Below, piece after piece: positions 23,503 through 32,037 of a stretch of 53,332 nt of DNA. Every line of letters begins with the position of its first letter. The first letter of the stretch is position 1. A program made the translations under genes and the position numbers. A model generated the notes under the pieces. That model saw nothing but the letters and a program-made list of their open reading frames with translations, was not told where the DNA came from and did not search any database. Source of the stretch: TTA-H9 sp002071415 (lineage in GTDB: Bacteria; Bacteroidota; Bacteroidia; Bacteroidales; TTA-H9); the NCBI GenBank assembly GCA_035411425.1, contig DAONSX010000010.1:1-53332 (forward strand), written 5' to 3'.

Positions 23503-24750
23503 TCAATCAAAATATTCGAGTTGAATCCCTATTTGTCCGAGATGTTCCCAGAAAGATGGGTAGGATTTATTGATAACCTGAGGCTCCAAAATAATAAGAT
23601 AATCCATGATGCATGCAAGAGGAGCAAAAGCAAGTGCCATGCGATGGTCATGATAAGTGAAGATAGTAGCTGAAGGAGGGAATGAAGCACGATTGCGAAT
23701 TATTAATCCTTCATGGGGTTTACCTGCACAGTCAATGCCAAGCCTTAAAAGTTGTTCTTTCAAAGCCTGATATCGATCTGTTTCCTTGAATCTCAACGTG
23801 CTCAAGTTAGCAAATACACCATCAATATTTAAAGCTGCAGCGGTTACTATTACTGATAATGCAATATCCGGACAATTTCGAAAATCAAAATACATTTCTT
23901 TGGCTACTCCTCCTCTCCACTTCAGTAGCAATCCCTCGTGCGTAGAGGTAGTAACAACCCCCATTGGTTTAAATGCTTCTATAAGTAGCTTATCGGCCTG
24001 AAGAGAATTCATATCGAGATTTTCGAGTAAAAACTCAGAGGATGGCTGGAGTGCACTTATGGCAAACCATGGTGCAGCAGAGCTCCAGTCGGGCTCCATA
24101 GCAATGCTTCCTGAAAAATTGTAACCCGAATTATCTACCTCAATCATGTTGTTTTTCAGTCGTCTTGCTTTCGCCCCGCATCTTCTCATACATTGTATCG
24201 TCAAATCTACATAAGGCATCGAGACTTCTTGATTTATCAGATGTATATTCAATGGATCGGGAAGCATAGGCGCAATCATCAGCAAAGCTGAAACGAACTG
24301 ACTGCTGATATCGGCGTTTATCTGGATATTCCCGCCATGAAGCTGGCCACCTTTAAAATGCAAAGGCAGACGATCAGGAGTATCCAAATATTCGATCATG
24401 GCTCCCATCGAACGCAAAGTATTCACCAAAGCTGAAATAGGACGCCGAAGCAAGTTGCCCGAACCGGTTAAAATGACGGGTTTAGCCCTCAAGGCAAAAT
24501 AAGCTGTCAAAAAACGAGCCGCAGTGCCAGCCTCAGCCACATTAATCACATCAAAACCCTCTTCATATCTTCGAATGGCTTCTGCCATCACCCGGGTATC
24601 GTCAGCATCCGACAAATGCGCTATCTCGAATGTATCCCCGGCAAGTGCCTGAATTATCAACAACCTGTTGCTGATACTTTTCGAATAAGGCAATTGAATG
24701 CTCACCTTTGATGGAATGGGTCGATAAGTCAGAATTAACCGATTCATCAT
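23503..24750 (-). CDS. aroA: 3-phosphoshikimate 1-carboxyvinyltransferase (EPSP synthase)
   Basis: A 415-residue enzyme that joins phosphoenolpyruvate to shikimate-3-phosphate, the sixth step of the shikimate pathway. The N-terminal PEP-binding segment LPYSKSISNRLLIIQAL, the AGTAARFLTA motif, RPISALVNTLRSMGA, DISSQFVSALL, FKETDRYQALKEQL and the C-terminal HDHRMALAFAPLA are all present. The sequence is somewhat shorter than the E. coli enzyme, as usual in Bacteroidota. Its start overlaps the aroB stop by 4 nt (ATGA), so the two are translationally coupled. Two Met codons lie in a row at the start, and either could be used. Confidence 0.95.
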   Translation of the reverse strand: MMNRLILTYRPIPSKVSIQLPYSKSISNRLLIIQALAGDTFEIAHLSDADDTRVMAEAIRRYEEGFDVINVAEAGTAARFLTAYFALRAKPVILTGSGNLLRRPISALVNTLRSMGAMIEYLDTPDRLPLHFKGGQLHGGNIQINADISSQFVSALLMIAPMLPDPLNIHLINQEVSMPYVDLTIQCMRRCGAKARRLKNNMIEVDNSGYNFSGSIAMEPDWSSAAPWFAISALQPSSEFLLENLDMNSLQADKLLIEAFKPMGVVTTSTHEGLLLKWRGGVAKEMYFDFRNCPDIALSVIVTAAALNIDGVFANLSTLRFKETDRYQALKEQLLRLGIDCAGKPHEGLIIRNRASFPPSATIFTYHDHRMALAFAPLACIMDYLIILEPQVINKSYPSFWEHLGQIGIQLEYFD

Positions 24751-25823
24751 GTCAGAGATAAAATAGTATTTCTGAAAGCATGGCTCAAAGTCTCCCGTGA
24801 AACAGCAACCTGAACTACAGGCTTTCCTACTTTCTGCAGCAAAGAAAATCGAATGAAGTGATCTTTGTTTTTTTTGTCGAAACCAGCCAAATCGATAAGT
24901 TGTCCAATATCTTGCAAAGTGGGGACGGGTAAATGAATATGTTTTCTAAAAACATTAGAGGCAAGCAAAGCAAAATTCTCATCCAAACCAGTCAGTTTTA
25001 CCGACAACCCGAGTTCGACGAGCATTCCCAAAGCTATAGCCTCGCCATGGAGCATGGGTTCGGATTGATTCAACAACGACCACTCCTCGAAAACATGGCC
25101 GGCGGTATGCCCTAAATTGAGAGCTTGCCTTATTCCATGATCGAAAGGATCTTTGTCTACGTAAGAGACTTTTACCTTCAAAGCTTCAGAAATGTAATGC
25201 GAATGATGCATAACCTCTTCATGTTCGATTGCGCTTAAACGATTCCACAAATCATCTCCATTTAGCAAGGCATGTTTCAGCATCTCAACGAACCCCGATT
25301 GTATCTGCCTATTAGGTAAGGTTTTCAAAAATACAGGATAAATCAATGTTATATAAGGAAATGCAAAAACGCCTATCTGATTCTTCAGACCCCTAAAATT
25401 GACTCCATTTTTTCCGCCAATGGCCGCATCCACCATGGCCAATAAAGAAGTAGGCACATGAATAAATTGCATTCCCCGATGAAATGTGGCAGCAGCCAAC
25501 CCCCCCATGTCACACACCACACCACCTCCTAAATTCAGCAAGGCATCGTCGCGTCTAAATCCTTCTGCCGATAAAATATTCCAAATGCCTTCCAATGTGG
25601 AAAGGTTTTTCGAGTCCTCCCCTTCTTTGATAATATGAATATGACAAGATTTTTTGCAAAGTGCAGGTGCAATGTAATGGAAACAATCTCTCCATGTATT
25701 ACGGTCGCATAAAACCATGATGCGATCGAATGGCAGATTGGTAATTGAATCTTGTAAGATTTTCCTACTACCCGTAAGCAGGATGGGATGTTCAAAGGAT
25801 TTTATTTCAGTATAACCCTTCAT
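24747..25823 (-). CDS. aroB: 3-dehydroquinate synthase
   Basis: A 358-residue NAD- and metal-dependent enzyme that turns DAHP into 3-dehydroquinate, the second step of the shikimate pathway. The nucleotide-binding region GEDSKNLSTLEGIW is followed by LNLGGGVVCDMGGLAAATFHRGM and VPTSLLAMVDAAIGGKNGVN. The metal-binding region includes NLGHTAGHVFEEW and HGEAIALGM. Length and motifs are normal. It is the first gene of an aroB-aroA pair on the minus strand. The 174-nt AT-rich gap upstream must hold its promoter, but no clear -7 match was found. Confidence 0.95.
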   Translation of the reverse strand: MKGYTEIKSFEHPILLTGSRKILQDSITNLPFDRIMVLCDRNTWRDCFHYIAPALCKKSCHIHIIKEGEDSKNLSTLEGIWNILSAEGFRRDDALLNLGGGVVCDMGGLAAATFHRGMQFIHVPTSLLAMVDAAIGGKNGVNFRGLKNQIGVFAFPYITLIYPVFLKTLPNRQIQSGFVEMLKHALLNGDDLWNRLSAIEHEEVMHHSHYISEALKVKVSYVDKDPFDHGIRQALNLGHTAGHVFEEWSLLNQSEPMLHGEAIALGMLVELGLSVKLTGLDENFALLASNVFRKHIHLPVPTLQDIGQLIDLAGFDKKNKDHFIRFSLLQKVGKPVVQVAVSRETLSHAFRNTILSLT

Positions 25824-25997
25824 AAGATGATGGCAGTTTAAAACCTTGTTTCATTATATAAATCAAAATCAATAACATATTTATTTTCTACTTTTTGCAA
25901 AATTTTGTAATTAATTTAATTTCAGCAAGATAAAAAGGAAAATATATTCACTTATTTAAATTTATTTATTTTTACAAAAATTTTTCTGTCAAATATC

Positions 25998-26222
25998 ATG
26001 AAGCCAAAGATAAGAAGGATTCGTTTTTTCAAGATAATGGGGAAAGTCGTTGGCCTGGCAATGGGATATCCATATTACAAGCAAATAGGCTGCAATGCTG
26101 GTGGATGCCGAATCACCTCGAATTCTTATCTAAGTGTATTATGGGGGATGTTTATCGGGGTATTTGATTGTCATCATATTGCTTATACCTCGGAAATACA
26201 GCCCTCAAAGCTGATTTCGTAA
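25998..26222 (+). CDS. DUF6132-type small membrane protein
   Basis: A 74-residue protein with a basic N terminus and two short hydrophobic stretches (KVVGLAMGYPYYKQIG and LSVLWGMFIGVF). Between them is the segment GCNAGGCRITSNSYLS. I recognise that cysteine-bearing segment plus the ending as the DUF6132 pattern of Bacteroidota, which is of unknown function. The conserved Cys pair could bind a metal or form a disulfide, but that is a guess. The last 20 residues are unlike the family core, and the gene overlaps the convergent MmcQ-like gene by 18 nt. It would easily be missed by gene finders. Confidence 0.65.
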   Translation: MKPKIRRIRFFKIMGKVVGLAMGYPYYKQIGCNAGGCRITSNSYLSVLWGMFIGVFDCHHIAYTSEIQPSKLIS

Positions 26223-26549
26223 AGATACAGGCAATTTCGATACGACCAAATCATAGCTGAGGTCTATCCAATTCTCTAATAGCTCATCCGGAATGCTTCC
26301 ATCGACGAGAACAGTATTCCAATGCCGTTTATTCATGTGATATCCTGGCAAGACGGAAGGGAATCTTTCACGCAATGAAACAGCAATCGAAGGATCACAT
26401 TTAAGAGCTATGGAGAAAGGTTGGGTGAGGCTCAAGATAGCAAAAATCTTATCTTTAACTTTAAAAACCAAAGAGTTATCATCGAAAGGCAGGCATTCTT
26501 CGGCTTGATTCTTCGAAAGGCAATACTCACGCAATTCTTCGATATTCAT
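26205..26549 (-). CDS. MmcQ/YjbR family DNA-binding-like protein
   Basis: A 114-residue single-domain protein of the MmcQ/YjbR family (double-wing CyaY-like fold). Typical segments are LREYCLSKNQAEECLPFDDNSLVFKV, KIFAILSL, the lysine-bearing ALKCDP, PGYHMNKRHWNTV and the terminal SYDLVVSKLP. The family is often called DNA-binding from its structure, but its biological role is not established. I preferred the Met at 26549 over one three codons upstream because family members begin with MNIEELR-like sequences. It faces the DUF6132-like gene and diverges from the carboxyltransferase gene. Confidence 0.85.
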   Translation of the reverse strand: MNIEELREYCLSKNQAEECLPFDDNSLVFKVKDKIFAILSLTQPFSIALKCDPSIAVSLRERFPSVLPGYHMNKRHWNTVLVDGSIPDELLENWIDLSYDLVVSKLPVSLRNQL

Positions 26550-26653
26550 GATTAACATTTATTAACAAAAGTAAGAAAATCATATAACATACACATAACC
26601 AGTCGAAACAGTAAAAATTATTTTCGACCAAAAGAGAGTAAATAAAAATAGCG

Positions 26654-26684
26654 TTTGAAGAAAGGTGGTTTTCCTATAAATTTG
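26654..26684 (+). promoter_or_regulatory. Near-consensus promoter of the carboxyltransferase operon
   Basis: TTTG (26654-26657), a 19-nt spacer and TAAATTTG (26677-26684) match the Bacteroidota -33/-7 consensus fully. Transcription should start near 26691, leaving a leader of about 45 nt before the ATG at 26737. Confidence 0.65.
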
Positions 26685-26736
26685 CTTCCCTTTGGAAAAA
26701 TCTTACTAAAACCTCACACAATTGAACAACGAAGGA

Positions 26737-28281
26737 ATGACATTAAGCCAAAAGATTGCCGACCTCAAGCAAAGGATAAGGGTAGCATCGGAGGGAGGCG
26801 GCCCCAAGGCTATAGAAAGTCAGAAAGCGAAGGGTAAATTGACTGCACGGGAGCGAATATTAGCTCTAATAGATCCAAAGTCATTTCACGAATATGATCT
26901 TTTTGTAGCCAATGCCGGGAAAGATTTTGACATGGACAAGAAATTTCTTCCCGGCGATGGAGTAGTAACAGGGACGGGTACCATTAATGGTTTCCCTATT
27001 TGTATTTTTGCTCAGGACTTTACGGTAGCTGGGGGGTCGTTAGGGTATGCCCATGCGAAGAAAATAACTAAAATCATGGATCACGCCATGAAGTTAAAAG
27101 TCCCCTTGATTGGCATCAACGATTCGGGAGGAGCGCGCATTCAGGAAGGTGTGAATGCACTAGCCGGCTATGGCGATATTTTCTATCGCAATACCATGGC
27201 ATCGGGGGTTATTCCACAAATCTCGGTTATATTGGGTCCTTGCGCTGGAGGCGCAGTATATTCGCCTGCCCTCACCGATTTTGTATTTGTTGTAGACAAA
27301 ATCTCTCAAATGTTCATCACTGGGCCCGAGGTAATTAAAACTGTTTTAGGAGAAGAAATCTCAAAGGAAGATCTTGGAGGGGCTAAAGTGCAGGCTCAAA
27401 TCACTGGCAATGCTCATTTCTATGCTAAAAGCGAAGAAGAATGCTTTGCCCAAATCAAGGAACTGATGAGCTATATCCCATGGAACAATGAAAGCAAGGC
27501 TAAGCCTTTCGCCAGGAAACCACCCAAGCGAACTTATAAAATCGATGACATTATTCCTGCCGATACAACCGAACCATATGATGTAAAAGACGTTATCAGA
27601 TCCATTGTGGATGATTCGGAATTTCTCGAGGTGCACGAGTTGTTTGCCCCCAATATTGTAGTCTGCTTTGCCAGAATAGCGGGCCAAAGCGTGGGCATTG
27701 TAGCGAACCAGCCGATGGTTCTGGCGGGTGTACTCGATGTAGATAGTAGCGACAAAGCCGCACGATTTATCCGTTTTTGCGATGCATTCAATATTCCTTT
27801 GGTTTCACTGGTCGATCTTCCGGGTTATCTGCCTGGAATAGATCAGGAACATGCCGGTGTGATCAGGCATGGAGCCAAAGTGCTGTATGCTTATTCTGAA
27901 GCCACGGTTCCCAAGATTACCATAATCCTCCGCAAGGCTTATGGCGGAGGATATATTGCCATGTGTTCTCACCATTTGAAGGCAGACTTTGTTTTAGCAT
28001 GGCCTACCGCAGAAATTGCCGTTATGGGTCCTGAAGGAGCGGCTAACATCATCTTCCGTAAAGAAATCATGGAAGCTGAAAATCCCGAGGAAATGCGCAA
28101 ACAAAAAATCGAAGAATACAAGGCAAAATTTGCCAATCCATACGTAGCCGCAGCTTATGGCTATGTGGATGCCGTAATCGAACCTAGCGAAACTCGCCAT
28201 TTCCTAACTCATGCACTCGAAATATCTGTCTCAAAATCAGAAACCCTACCACGCAAAAAGCACGGAATCCCTCCCTTTTAA
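26737..28281 (+). CDS. Acyl-CoA carboxylase / decarboxylase carboxyltransferase subunit
   Basis: A 514-residue carboxyltransferase of the PccB/MmdA type. Family hallmarks are GGGPKAIESQKAKGKLTARERI, the oxyanion segments SGGARIQEGVNALAGYG and GPCAGGAVYSP, and in the second half VDLPGYLPGIDQEHAGVIRHGAK, RKAYGGGYIAM and WPTAEIAVMGPEGA. It carries CO2 between biotin and an acyl-CoA, most likely propionyl- or methylmalonyl-CoA. The next gene encodes the biotin carrier, but neither a biotin carboxylase (accC) nor a sodium-pump decarboxylase beta subunit is nearby, so the complex cannot be decided. I chose the ATG at 26737 over an upstream TTG. Confidence 0.9.
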   Translation: MTLSQKIADLKQRIRVASEGGGPKAIESQKAKGKLTARERILALIDPKSFHEYDLFVANAGKDFDMDKKFLPGDGVVTGTGTINGFPICIFAQDFTVAGGSLGYAHAKKITKIMDHAMKLKVPLIGINDSGGARIQEGVNALAGYGDIFYRNTMASGVIPQISVILGPCAGGAVYSPALTDFVFVVDKISQMFITGPEVIKTVLGEEISKEDLGGAKVQAQITGNAHFYAKSEEECFAQIKELMSYIPWNNESKAKPFARKPPKRTYKIDDIIPADTTEPYDVKDVIRSIVDDSEFLEVHELFAPNIVVCFARIAGQSVGIVANQPMVLAGVLDVDSSDKAARFIRFCDAFNIPLVSLVDLPGYLPGIDQEHAGVIRHGAKVLYAYSEATVPKITIILRKAYGGGYIAMCSHHLKADFVLAWPTAEIAVMGPEGAANIIFRKEIMEAENPEEMRKQKIEEYKAKFANPYVAAAYGYVDAVIEPSETRHFLTHALEISVSKSETLPRKKHGIPPF

Positions 28282-28312
28282 TTAATTATTGGTTGAATTA
28301 AAACAATAGCCC

Positions 28313-28690
28313 ATGAACGAAGAAAATTTACCCATTCCATCAGAAGAATTACCTCCCATAGAAATGGTAAAAGTCAATGTTGACGGATCGACCTTTCTTA
28401 CCACCTTAAGTCCTAAGTTTAAACTTAGTAAACCTTACAAGATAAATGAGCCGGATAAGATTACGGCCTTCATTCCCGGTATAATCATCAATGTGCTAGT
28501 AAAAAAGAATCAAGTCGTACGGAAAGGAGATAAATTATTGATTCTTATGGCCATGAAAATGAATAATCATATCCGTGCCCCCTTCGATGCCATAGTGAAA
28601 AAAATTTACGTCAAAAAAGGCGATCAGGTAAAAAAAGACCAACTTCTCGTTGAACTTCAGCCCATCCTTGAATTGAATTCTATTAATTAA
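28313..28690 (+). CDS. Biotin carrier protein of acyl-CoA carboxylase/decarboxylase
   Basis: A 125-residue biotinyl-domain protein. The C-terminal domain (~50-120) has IPGIIINVLVKKNQVVRKGD, the biotin site AMKM with Lys82, and YVKKGDQVKKDQLLVEL. The residue usually Glu before AMKM is Met here, which is tolerable. The N-terminal third is Pro- and Glu-rich and probably a flexible linker. It lies 31 nt after the carboxyltransferase gene and should form the biotin-bearing subunit of the same complex. No lipoyl (DKA) motif is present, which argues against a lipoyl carrier. Confidence 0.88.
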   Translation: MNEENLPIPSEELPPIEMVKVNVDGSTFLTTLSPKFKLSKPYKINEPDKITAFIPGIIINVLVKKNQVVRKGDKLLILMAMKMNNHIRAPFDAIVKKIYVKKGDQVKKDQLLVELQPILELNSIN

Positions 28691-28779
28691 CTGCTTAACC
28701 TCCCCATCGCCCATTTTCCAAATGAACTTCATGCGAACCCCCGGAAATTTAGTTTTTTCGAGGATTTTTTTTTTGCAGG

Positions 28780-29379
28780 CTACATAATGAGGTTTGTGTC
28801 GTTGATAAAATCAAGGATTTCGTCGCGACCAACCTTAGTTTTCCCCGAGGTAATGAAATACTTGGGAAATTCATCCCAGAAAGGTGACAAAGTTTCTAAA
28901 AATGCATCGATTTGCTGCTGTAAAACCATTTGTCCCAATTTTTCGGTTTTTGTAAATACAAGGCAAAAAGGCAATTGATATTCACCGAAAATATTGATAA
29001 AATCAATATCTATAGGCTGGGGTGAAATTCGAGCATCGATAAGAATGAATGTATTGAGCAGATTTTTTCGAGATTGGAGATAGGATGATATCATGTTGCT
29101 GAGTGCTTTCCTTTCTATTTTCGATAATCGAGCATAACCGTAGCCAGGTAAATCGGCGAGATACCATGAACGATTCACCAGATAATGATTGATAGTGCGA
29201 GTTTTGCCCGGGGTTGAAGAAGTTTTGGCCAAACCTCTGCACTGGAGCAACATATTGATAAGGGTAGATTTGCCTACATTCGATCTTCCGGTAAAGGCAT
29301 ATTCAGGCAGGGTTGGGGGAGGGAATTGCGAAGGGGTGACGCTGCTTTTCAAAAAAACGGCTTCCAACTTATTCTTCAC
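28780..29379 (-). CDS. engB: Ribosome biogenesis GTP-binding protein EngB (YihA/YsxC)
   Basis: A 199-residue GTPase needed for assembly of the large ribosomal subunit. The P-loop GRSNVGKST is at residues 31-39, followed by TSSTPGKTRTINHY (switch I/G2), DLPGYGYA (G3), FTKTEKL (G4) and ITSGKTKVG (G5, where SS is commoner). Length and motif order are typical. Its start overlaps the end of the upstream glsB-like gene by 11 nt, so it is probably cotranscribed as the last gene of glsA-glsB-engB. Confidence 0.95.
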   Translation of the reverse strand: MKNKLEAVFLKSSVTPSQFPPPTLPEYAFTGRSNVGKSTLINMLLQCRGLAKTSSTPGKTRTINHYLVNRSWYLADLPGYGYARLSKIERKALSNMISSYLQSRKNLLNTFILIDARISPQPIDIDFINIFGEYQLPFCLVFTKTEKLGQMVLQQQIDAFLETLSPFWDEFPKYFITSGKTKVGRDEILDFINDTNLIM

Positions 29380-30352
29380 GACGGCGCGAAATATGAAGTT
29401 TAAATTTGGGAAGCTGAAATTTAGGAATATAAGTTGCTAAATGACGCCTCTTCTTTTTTTCGTACACATCTTGAATGGTAATGAGGATACCTCCTTCGTC
29501 AACTTCACCAAACTTATGGTTGATAGCTGTACCAAAATAGCGCATGGTTGGGCTGAGATTCATATAGGCATTGACCAGAGGGGGTATATTTTCGTTGAAT
29601 TTACGGATGGCCTGATTCAGCAAACGATAGTTATCTTCATAAGTAGAACCGTTGAAAAGTGAGTCGATATCCACATCTTCGGGCTTCACTTCCAAGGAAG
29701 AGTGCGGCCATACCAGATGGTCGGGATCAGGGAAGAACTTTTGAAGAAAATGCAATAGAATATCTCTTGCTCGAGGGTTATAATTTCTATACATCGTCAT
29801 CTTACCAAAGAAATACTTTATGCTAGGATGTTCGATTACCAGTGCGCCCAAACCATCCCAAAGATTATCTAAAGAAAACATGCCTTTTCTTACATTGAAA
29901 GTTGCCTGATAGGAAGGCTGAATGAACGAGCGCCCAAGTTCAATGGTAACCGGCACAAATTCATCGATAAACCGGTTCGAGAACTCGAACAGACGAGCTG
30001 TAGGGGAATCGAGTTGCCCAGAAGGAAGCCGCGGAAGATTCTTCATTTGAATATACCTATAACCTCCGATAATTTCTTCATCATAAGGATCCCAAACAAT
30101 CAGCTGCTTGAAAGGAACCCCCGCAGTGTCATAAACGTCGATATCAAGTTCATTTCCAGTACCGCCACCCGCATCACGAAAGGAAAGTTCGCGCAATCTC
30201 CCAATCTCACGTATGATATTGGGAGAGTCATGATAAGTCACTATAAATATCTGACGTTTCCCATAATTGGTATTCCTCAGGAATTTCGATTCTGTAAGTT
30301 CCCGTTCAATTAGTCTCTTATCAACAGGCGGTATAATAGGCTTCATTTCCAT
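29369..30352 (-). CDS. glsB: GNAT-type N-acyltransferase of glycine-lipid synthesis (GlsB-like)
   Basis: A 327-residue cytosolic or membrane-associated enzyme. Its first 200 residues match the hemolysin/OlsB-type acetyltransferase fold (IGRLRELSFRDAGGGTG, IVWDPYDEEIIGGYRYI, FIQPSYQATFNVRKGMFSLDNLW). In Bacteroides, GlsB N-acylates glycine to give lyso-glycine lipid, which GlsA then O-acylates. The partner gene lies just upstream on the same strand, as expected. The C-terminal ~120 residues are less conserved and end in a basic tail. The alternative, ornithine-lipid synthesis (OlsB), cannot be excluded from sequence alone. Confidence 0.8.
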   Translation of the reverse strand: MEMKPIIPPVDKRLIERELTESKFLRNTNYGKRQIFIVTYHDSPNIIREIGRLRELSFRDAGGGTGNELDIDVYDTAGVPFKQLIVWDPYDEEIIGGYRYIQMKNLPRLPSGQLDSPTARLFEFSNRFIDEFVPVTIELGRSFIQPSYQATFNVRKGMFSLDNLWDGLGALVIEHPSIKYFFGKMTMYRNYNPRARDILLHFLQKFFPDPDHLVWPHSSLEVKPEDVDIDSLFNGSTYEDNYRLLNQAIRKFNENIPPLVNAYMNLSPTMRYFGTAINHKFGEVDEGGILITIQDVYEKKKRRHLATYIPKFQLPKFKLHISRRREE

Positions 30353-30423
30353 ATTTTCAGATTGTAAGATAAATCGGTTTGTCTTTCGAAATCATCTCAG
30401 AAAAAAATCAAATGAAAGAACGA

Positions 30424-31299
30424 TCATATTGGCTGAAAAGGATTAAGATCACCCTTGCCTAACCGATAGATATAAGCCCTGATAAGATTTGCCCATTCAT
30501 AATCGGAAAAACGCCGGTCCAATTGGGTATAGGGAATAACCGGGCCAAAACGCATCAACAGCGATTTGCCCTTTTGTTTAAACATTTCATCCACCAACAG
30601 AATCATCTCAAAGTTAAAGTGAATATGTAAGGATTTCCGAAGATTGGCAAGCCGGTAAAAAAAAGCCGAATTTCTACCCGTAATATGCACAGGAACAATA
30701 TCTCGTTGATGAAGCCTTGCTTTAGTCACAAAGGTTTTTTTCCATTCGAGGTCGAGAATCTCTCCGTGCTGGCTACGCGAACACAAACCCGCAGGAAAAT
30801 AGAGTATTGTTTTATCACTGGCAAAAGTATCATCCAGCAGCTTGATCAACTCAGGATTGCGTCCATGCTTGTTGATTGGGATAAATAAATTGCGAATGTT
30901 GGGTAAATACAGTAAAAAATCATTCACGGGGAAAACTACTTCGGGAAAATAACGTCCCACAACCATCATGAAAGCCATACCATCCATACCTCCAAGAGGA
31001 TGATTAGCAACAAAAATATAACGGCCTTTAGGATCCCAACCCATTGCACCATCCGAATCCACACGTAAACCAAATTCATTCAAAACCGACTCGATGAATT
31101 CGAGCCCCTCTTGATCCTCATATTTGGTCAAAATATAATTGAGTCCGTCTTGATGAATGATTTTCTCGAGCCAATGAACGACAAATCGTGGTAACATACG
31201 ATAAACTCTCGCACTTTTTTGCCGGATCACTTCATCGAGATCAACGATTTTTTTGGGTTGTATAGCGTTAAGGGATATGTCCTCCGCCTGATTTTCCAT
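30424..31299 (-). CDS. glsA: O-acyltransferase of glycine-lipid synthesis (GlsA-like)
   Basis: A 291-residue PlsC-type acyltransferase. The catalytic block is ANHPLGGMDG with His100 and Asp106, an H-x5-D spacing where PlsC usually has H-x4-D. The substrate loop FIPINKHGRN and the segment YFPAGLCSRS follow. It lies 71 nt before the GNAT-type partner, and the pair matches GlsA/GlsB of Bacteroides, which make acylated glycine lipids of the membrane. The first ~90 residues contain few hydrophobic stretches, so membrane association is probably peripheral. It is the first gene of a minus-strand set that continues into engB. It could also act on ornithine lipids. Confidence 0.8.
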   Translation of the reverse strand: MENQAEDISLNAIQPKKIVDLDEVIRQKSARVYRMLPRFVVHWLEKIIHQDGLNYILTKYEDQEGLEFIESVLNEFGLRVDSDGAMGWDPKGRYIFVANHPLGGMDGMAFMMVVGRYFPEVVFPVNDFLLYLPNIRNLFIPINKHGRNPELIKLLDDTFASDKTILYFPAGLCSRSQHGEILDLEWKKTFVTKARLHQRDIVPVHITGRNSAFFYRLANLRKSLHIHFNFEMILLVDEMFKQKGKSLLMRFGPVIPYTQLDRRFSDYEWANLIRAYIYRLGKGDLNPFQPI

Positions 31300-31322
31300 T
31301 TTTATCCAAGACTTTTCTCATG

Positions 31323-31330
31323 CAAAGATA
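31323..31330 (-). promoter_or_regulatory. Candidate -7 promoter element of glsA-glsB-engB
   Basis: On the minus strand TATCTTTG matches TAnnTTTG and ends 23 nt before the glsA start codon. No well-spaced -33 TTTG is visible. Confidence 0.35.
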
Positions 31331-31475
31331 AAAAAATCACTATCAAAGCTGATTTAAAGAAGTATCTGATTTTGTTTTCCATCTGCACAAAAATATCTCT
31401 ATACAAGGGTTTCAGCTTGATTTTAATTCATGGGATTTCCCAAAAAAATAAGCCTTTAAAAAAAGTTATTAACAA

Positions 31476-31542
31476 TTGTGGAAAAATTTTGTGTGAAATT
31501 TTGTATTTTTGTGTAATATTGTGGGAAATTATTGTATTTTTG
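31476..31542 (+). promoter_or_regulatory. mraZ promoter with tandem MraZ-box-like repeats
   Basis: Four copies of TTGTG followed by an A/T-rich tail start at 31476 (TTGTGGAAAAATT), 31489 (TTGTGTGAAATT), 31509 (TTGTGTAATATT) and 31519 (TTGTGGGAAATT). TATTTTTG occurs at 31504-31511 and 31535-31542, the latter a good -7 box 18 nt before the mraZ ATG, with TTTG at 31508-31511 as a possible -33. MraZ binds tandem GTGGG-type repeats at its own promoter in other bacteria, so this is a plausible autoregulatory site. Confidence 0.5.
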
Positions 31543-31560
31543 TAGTAAGATTTGCTGAAG

Positions 31561-32019
31561 ATGATAACCTTTATTGGCACACACGAATGTAAACTCGATG
31601 GCAAGGGGCGCATACAGCTTCCCATAAGTTTGCGCAAGCAGCTTCCCGGCGATGGCATCCAGGAATTTGTCATCCGTCGCAGTATTTTCAGCAAATGTCT
31701 GGAATTATATCCAAAGTCGGAATGGGATCATGAGCTCGAAAAAATCAACAAATTAAGTAGATATGAGCCTGAGAATGCTGATTTTATACGTCGGTTCATG
31801 GCGGGGAGCAAATCTATAGAATTGGACTCCTCGGGTCGAATTTTGATTGCAAAAGACTTACTCAACTACGCCGAAATCAACAAGGATGTAGTCATCGCCT
31901 CGCAATTGAATATTCTTGAGATCTGGGACAAAGAAAAATATGAACAAACCGTAAACGATCCGAATATTGATTTTGCGACTTTAGCCCAGGAAGTTATGAA
32001 AAACATCGATAAGGAATGA
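31561..32019 (+). CDS. mraZ: Transcriptional regulator MraZ
   Basis: A 152-residue protein with two tandem SpoVT/AbrB-like MraZ domains. The first has GTHECKLDGKGRIQLPISLRKQL and the second DSSGRILIAKDLLNYA. It is the first gene of the dcw cluster and normally represses that promoter by binding repeated boxes upstream; suitable repeats are visible here. I chose the ATG at 31561, since the in-frame TTG three codons earlier is unlikely. It is followed 18 nt later by rsmH. Confidence 0.93.
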   Translation: MITFIGTHECKLDGKGRIQLPISLRKQLPGDGIQEFVIRRSIFSKCLELYPKSEWDHELEKINKLSRYEPENADFIRRFMAGSKSIELDSSGRILIAKDLLNYAEINKDVVIASQLNILEIWDKEKYEQTVNDPNIDFATLAQEVMKNIDKE

Positions 32020-32037
32020 CAAAATAATTAAGATCAT

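Noticed and set aside
31219..31545. 108-residue open frame in the glsA-mraZ gap
   Set aside because: It runs antisense to glsA and through the AT-rich promoter repeats; the product is low-complexity and unlike any known protein.
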